Positions 5,783-8,193 of a DNA stretch of 8,193 nt are shown in pieces. The notes under the pieces are model-generated. The model worked only from the letters and a program-made list of their open reading frames with translations. It was not told the DNA's origin and ran no database searches. Each line of letters begins with the position of its first letter. Position 1 is the stretch's first letter. Source of the stretch: Bacillota bacterium (GTDB lineage: Bacteria > Bacillota > Clostridia > Lachnospirales > Lachnospiraceae); the NCBI GenBank assembly GCA_023436765.1, contig JAEZHX010000178.1:1-8193 (forward strand), in the 5' to 3' direction. The translations under genes and the position numbers were made by a program.

Positions 5783-7894
5783 TTAGAATAATCCTATAAA
5801 ATTGAACTGCAGGAACAGTGATGCAGCCAAGGATGCTACCAGGGTAACAACCGTGATCTGTGTGTTGATGGAAGGACCGGCAGTATCCTTGAAAGGATCA
5901 CCTACGGTATCACCAACAACTCCGGCTTTGTGAGCATCAGAGTTCTTCCCACCATTATGTCCGGATTCAATATACTTCTTGGTATTATCCCACAGACCGC
6001 CTGCATTTGACATAAATAATGCAAAGATCAGACCGCTGACGATATTACCGGTGATAAAGCCGCCGACAGCCTCAACGCCGCCTACGAAACCTACGATTAG
6101 GGTTGACAGGATCGCCAGCAAGCCTGCAGGAATTAATTCCTTGATAGCGCCGTGAGTAGCGATCTCGATACATTTATCATATTCAGGGGTTACACCCTTC
6201 TTGCCTTCCTTTAAGCCAATGATTTCCTTGAATTGGCGATGGATCTCCGCAACCATTCTCTGCGCGTTACGATCCACACCAAGCATGAGCATAGCACAGA
6301 ATACCGGAGGAATCGCTGCACCAACGAGCAGACCGAAGAATACGGTAGGATTGGTTATATCGAAGCCATTCGTAATACCTGTTGTTCCAAGAGCTGCAGC
6401 CGCGTCATTTACCTCGGTAATGAAGGCACCTAACAGAGCGATTACCGTAAGACCGGCAGCACCGATGGCAAAGCCCTTGGTTACCGCTTTTACTGTATTA
6501 CCAGCACTGTCTAAGGAGTCTGTGATCTCAAGGGCCTTGTCACCTAAATCGCCCATCTCAACCAGACCGCGGGCATTATCAACGATAGGACCATACGCAT
6601 CATTGGAGATAATCATACCAACGATAGAAAGCATACCAACTGCTGCCATGGAGATACCGAACATACCGAAGGCAACTTCATTGCCTGTTTCAGCTCCCAG
6701 CGGAGCAACAACATTATAAGCTGCAAGAGCAGAAATACCGATACCGATCATTGCCGGCAAAGCACTGAGAAATCCATAGGAAATACCGGAAATAATCGTA
6801 AAAGCAGGACCTGATTCACAGGCTTTCGCAACCTTATGAACAGGAGGCTTGGAATCATCAGTGAAGTAGTCACTGGCAATACCAATGATTGTTCCAACCA
6901 CTAAGCCGATTGCACTGGCTGCCCAGATACGCCATTCAAAACCAAAGAAATAGGTTGCAGCTGCTGTCAAAACGCCATATATGATAGTTGTAACATATGT
7001 ATTTGTATTCAGTGCTCTGGTCGGGCTGCCGCCTTCCTTCATATTAGCGGTGAAAACACCGATAATGGAAGACAGTAAACCGATTGCTGCGTAGCAGATT
7101 ACCATACTGATATTCTTCGTCATATCACCGATGGAAGCAGCCATAACCATAGCCGCTGCCATGGAAGCAACGTTGGAGTCAAATAAATCCGCACCCATTC
7201 CTGCTACGTCTCCTACGTTATCACCTACGTTATCGGCAATAACTGCGGGATTTCTCGGATCGTCCTCAGGAATGCCCAGCTCAACCTTACCAACCAGGTC
7301 GGCGCTGATATCCGCAGACTTTGTGAAGATTCCGCCGCCCGCCTTCGCAAACAGTGCTAAGGAGCTTGCACCGAAGGAGAAGCCTAATAATGCGGTTGTG
7401 TCACCGGTGATCATGTAAACCAGAGTTACACCCAGTAAGCTGGCGCCTACTACCGCCATACCCATAACCGCACCACCGCGATAGCCGGACATGAAGGAGG
7501 GCTTAATTCCCTTGGTTGCTGCTTCTGCAGCCTTTACATTAGCGATTGTTGCAATGCTGATACCAACCTTACCTGCAATTCCGGAGAAGACCGTACCAAA
7601 CACATAGGATACAGCCATCGTGATGTTATCCAGAATCTCGCCCTTCCAAATCGGGGAAGGAAGGAATACCAGAATAAGGACTGTAACTATGGAGCAGAAT
7701 TTCAACAGGGTCTTGTACTCTTTCGCAAGGAAAGTATTTGCGCCATTTCTGATCAGCTTACCAATCTCAGCCACTCTTGGGTTAGAGGACGGCTGTTTCG
7801 CAACCCAGCGATAGAGCCAGATTGCAGTACCGAAAGCCAATACAGAAACGACAATTGATGCTACTTGAAAGAAAGTCAAATCCAAAATGCTCAT
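5783..7894 (-). CDS. hppA: Membrane-bound ion-translocating pyrophosphatase, K+-independent type
   Basis: A 703-residue, multi-spanning protein (the family has about 16 membrane helices) that hydrolyses PPi to pump H+ or Na+. Catalytic motifs are intact: DLVGKVE (199-205), PEDDPRNPAVIADNVGDNVGD (209-229, split here as PEDDPRNPAV and IADNVGDNVGD), WDNTKKYIE (635-643) and GDTVGDPFKDTAGPS (661-675). In GNTVKAVT (465-472), Lys469 and Thr472 are the residues that mark K+-independent enzymes, so H+ transport is the likelier activity. Several ion-gate positions are unusual: Lys184 where Arg is usual, Asp239 where Na+-type enzymes have Glu, and Thr681 where Lys is nearly universal. The start is uncertain. 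AGGGAG abuts the ATG at 7894 with no spacer, so a TTG three codons on (7885-7883), with a 9-nt spacer, may be the real start and would give 700 residues. It stands alone with its own promoter, convergent with the AraC-type gene. Confidence 0.95.
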   Translation of the reverse strand: MSILDLTFFQVASIVVSVLAFGTAIWLYRWVAKQPSSNPRVAEIGKLIRNGANTFLAKEYKTLLKFCSIVTVLILVFLPSPIWKGEILDNITMAVSYVFGTVFSGIAGKVGISIATIANVKAAEAATKGIKPSFMSGYRGGAVMGMAVVGASLLGVTLVYMITGDTTALLGFSFGASSLALFAKAGGGIFTKSADISADLVGKVELGIPEDDPRNPAVIADNVGDNVGDVAGMGADLFDSNVASMAAAMVMAASIGDMTKNISMVICYAAIGLLSSIIGVFTANMKEGGSPTRALNTNTYVTTIIYGVLTAAATYFFGFEWRIWAASAIGLVVGTIIGIASDYFTDDSKPPVHKVAKACESGPAFTIISGISYGFLSALPAMIGIGISALAAYNVVAPLGAETGNEVAFGMFGISMAAVGMLSIVGMIISNDAYGPIVDNARGLVEMGDLGDKALEITDSLDSAGNTVKAVTKGFAIGAAGLTVIALLGAFITEVNDAAAALGTTGITNGFDITNPTVFFGLLVGAAIPPVFCAMLMLGVDRNAQRMVAEIHRQFKEIIGLKEGKKGVTPEYDKCIEIATHGAIKELIPAGLLAILSTLIVGFVGGVEAVGGFITGNIVSGLIFALFMSNAGGLWDNTKKYIESGHNGGKNSDAHKAGVVGDTVGDPFKDTAGPSINTQITVVTLVASLAASLFLQFNFIGLF

Positions 7895-7937
7895 CTCCCT
7901 ATGATATATTTTTTAGCTATTTTTAGCCACATCATTG

Positions 7938-7966
7938 ATGTTACCATGTTTAGAAAAATTGTGCAA
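7938..7966 (-). promoter_or_regulatory. Promoter of hppA
   Basis: On the minus strand, -35 TTGCAC (7961-7966) and -10 TAACAT (7938-7943) are 17 bases apart. Predicted start near 7931, with a leader of about 37 nt before the annotated ATG. Consensus match only. Confidence 0.65.
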
Positions 7967-8193
7967 TAGCAAACTACCCGTTCTTCCACTTATGTCACTA
8001 TGTATATTATCCTGTTAGCACTATCTATAATTTAACCACTAAACTATATACATTATATAAAATCTAAGTGCTTTTTTTATAAGTTTTATCCATATCATAA
8101 GAATTTGTTCCGTGATAATTACCTTATGCATTATCCGGAGAAATGAGCAGCTGATCCATAGGGGATTAATGTATTAAAAAGTTATGCTCTGTT
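7967..8193. other. AT-rich intergenic end of the window
   Basis: No supported gene in 227 bases. Three CACTA motifs at 7996, 8019 and 8037, each followed by an AT-rich TATA-like run, form an irregular repeat upstream of the hppA promoter. A weak plus-strand promoter-like pair, TTGTTC (8105-8110) and CATTAT (8129-8134) with an 18-base spacer, could serve a gene beyond the edge. The ATG triplets near 8142 and 8170 reach stop codons within four codons. Confidence 0.4.

Noticed and set aside
8136..8193. Start of a plus-strand gene at the right edge
   Set aside because: GGAG is followed by ATG but a stop comes after three codons. The last ATG (8184) has no ribosome binding site and only three bases of context.

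Overview
The window looks like ordinary chromosome from an anaerobic, low-to-mid GC member of the Firmicutes, most likely class Clostridia and family Lachnospiraceae. The reasons are an oxygen-sensitive class III ribonucleotide reductase under a NrdR-type promoter, strong AGGAGG-type ribosome binding sites, sigma-A-like promoters, two lipoproteins with Gram-positive style signal peptides, and an ion-pumping membrane pyrophosphatase. The taxonomic call is inference from gene content and protein flavour; no search was run.

Layout, left to right. Positions 1-343 (minus) hold the N-terminal ATP-cone of the anaerobic reductase NrdD, cut by the window edge. Behind it are a clear promoter (407-435) and two NrdR-like boxes 31 bp apart (443-489). 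A TPR lipoprotein gene (1988-3157) and hflX (671-1915), both on the minus strand, probably form a two-gene unit driven by a good promoter at 3252-3280. Next comes a minus-strand lipoprotein esterase of the alpha/beta-hydrolase fold (3432-4610). It is divergent from a plus-strand AraC-family regulator with a C-terminal GyrI-like effector-binding domain (4790-5674). The two share a 179-bp intergenic region whose -10 element is a perfect palindrome, so it can serve both strands. The right part holds hppA (5783-7894, minus), a membrane-bound pyrophosphatase, with its own promoter at 7938-7966. The last 227 bases are AT-rich and hold no gene I can support.

Two copies of a ~60-bp near-perfect palindrome lie just after the esterase (3343-3402) and just after the araC-type gene (5708-5766). 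Both are preceded, in the sense of the upstream gene, by GTGAC motifs. They have no U-tract, so they look like a dispersed REP/MITE-like repeat rather than canonical terminators. Every internal mismatch is a G-U pair in the RNA of the upstream gene.

Functionally the genes are mostly housekeeping: dNTP synthesis, ribosome rescue, and energy recovery from PPi. A small inducible esterase/regulator pair is the accessory part. The most interesting protein-level observation is that the pyrophosphatase keeps its catalytic motifs but has substitutions at three positions of the ion-conducting gate. I see no phage, IS, CRISPR, toxin-antitoxin or defence system here.
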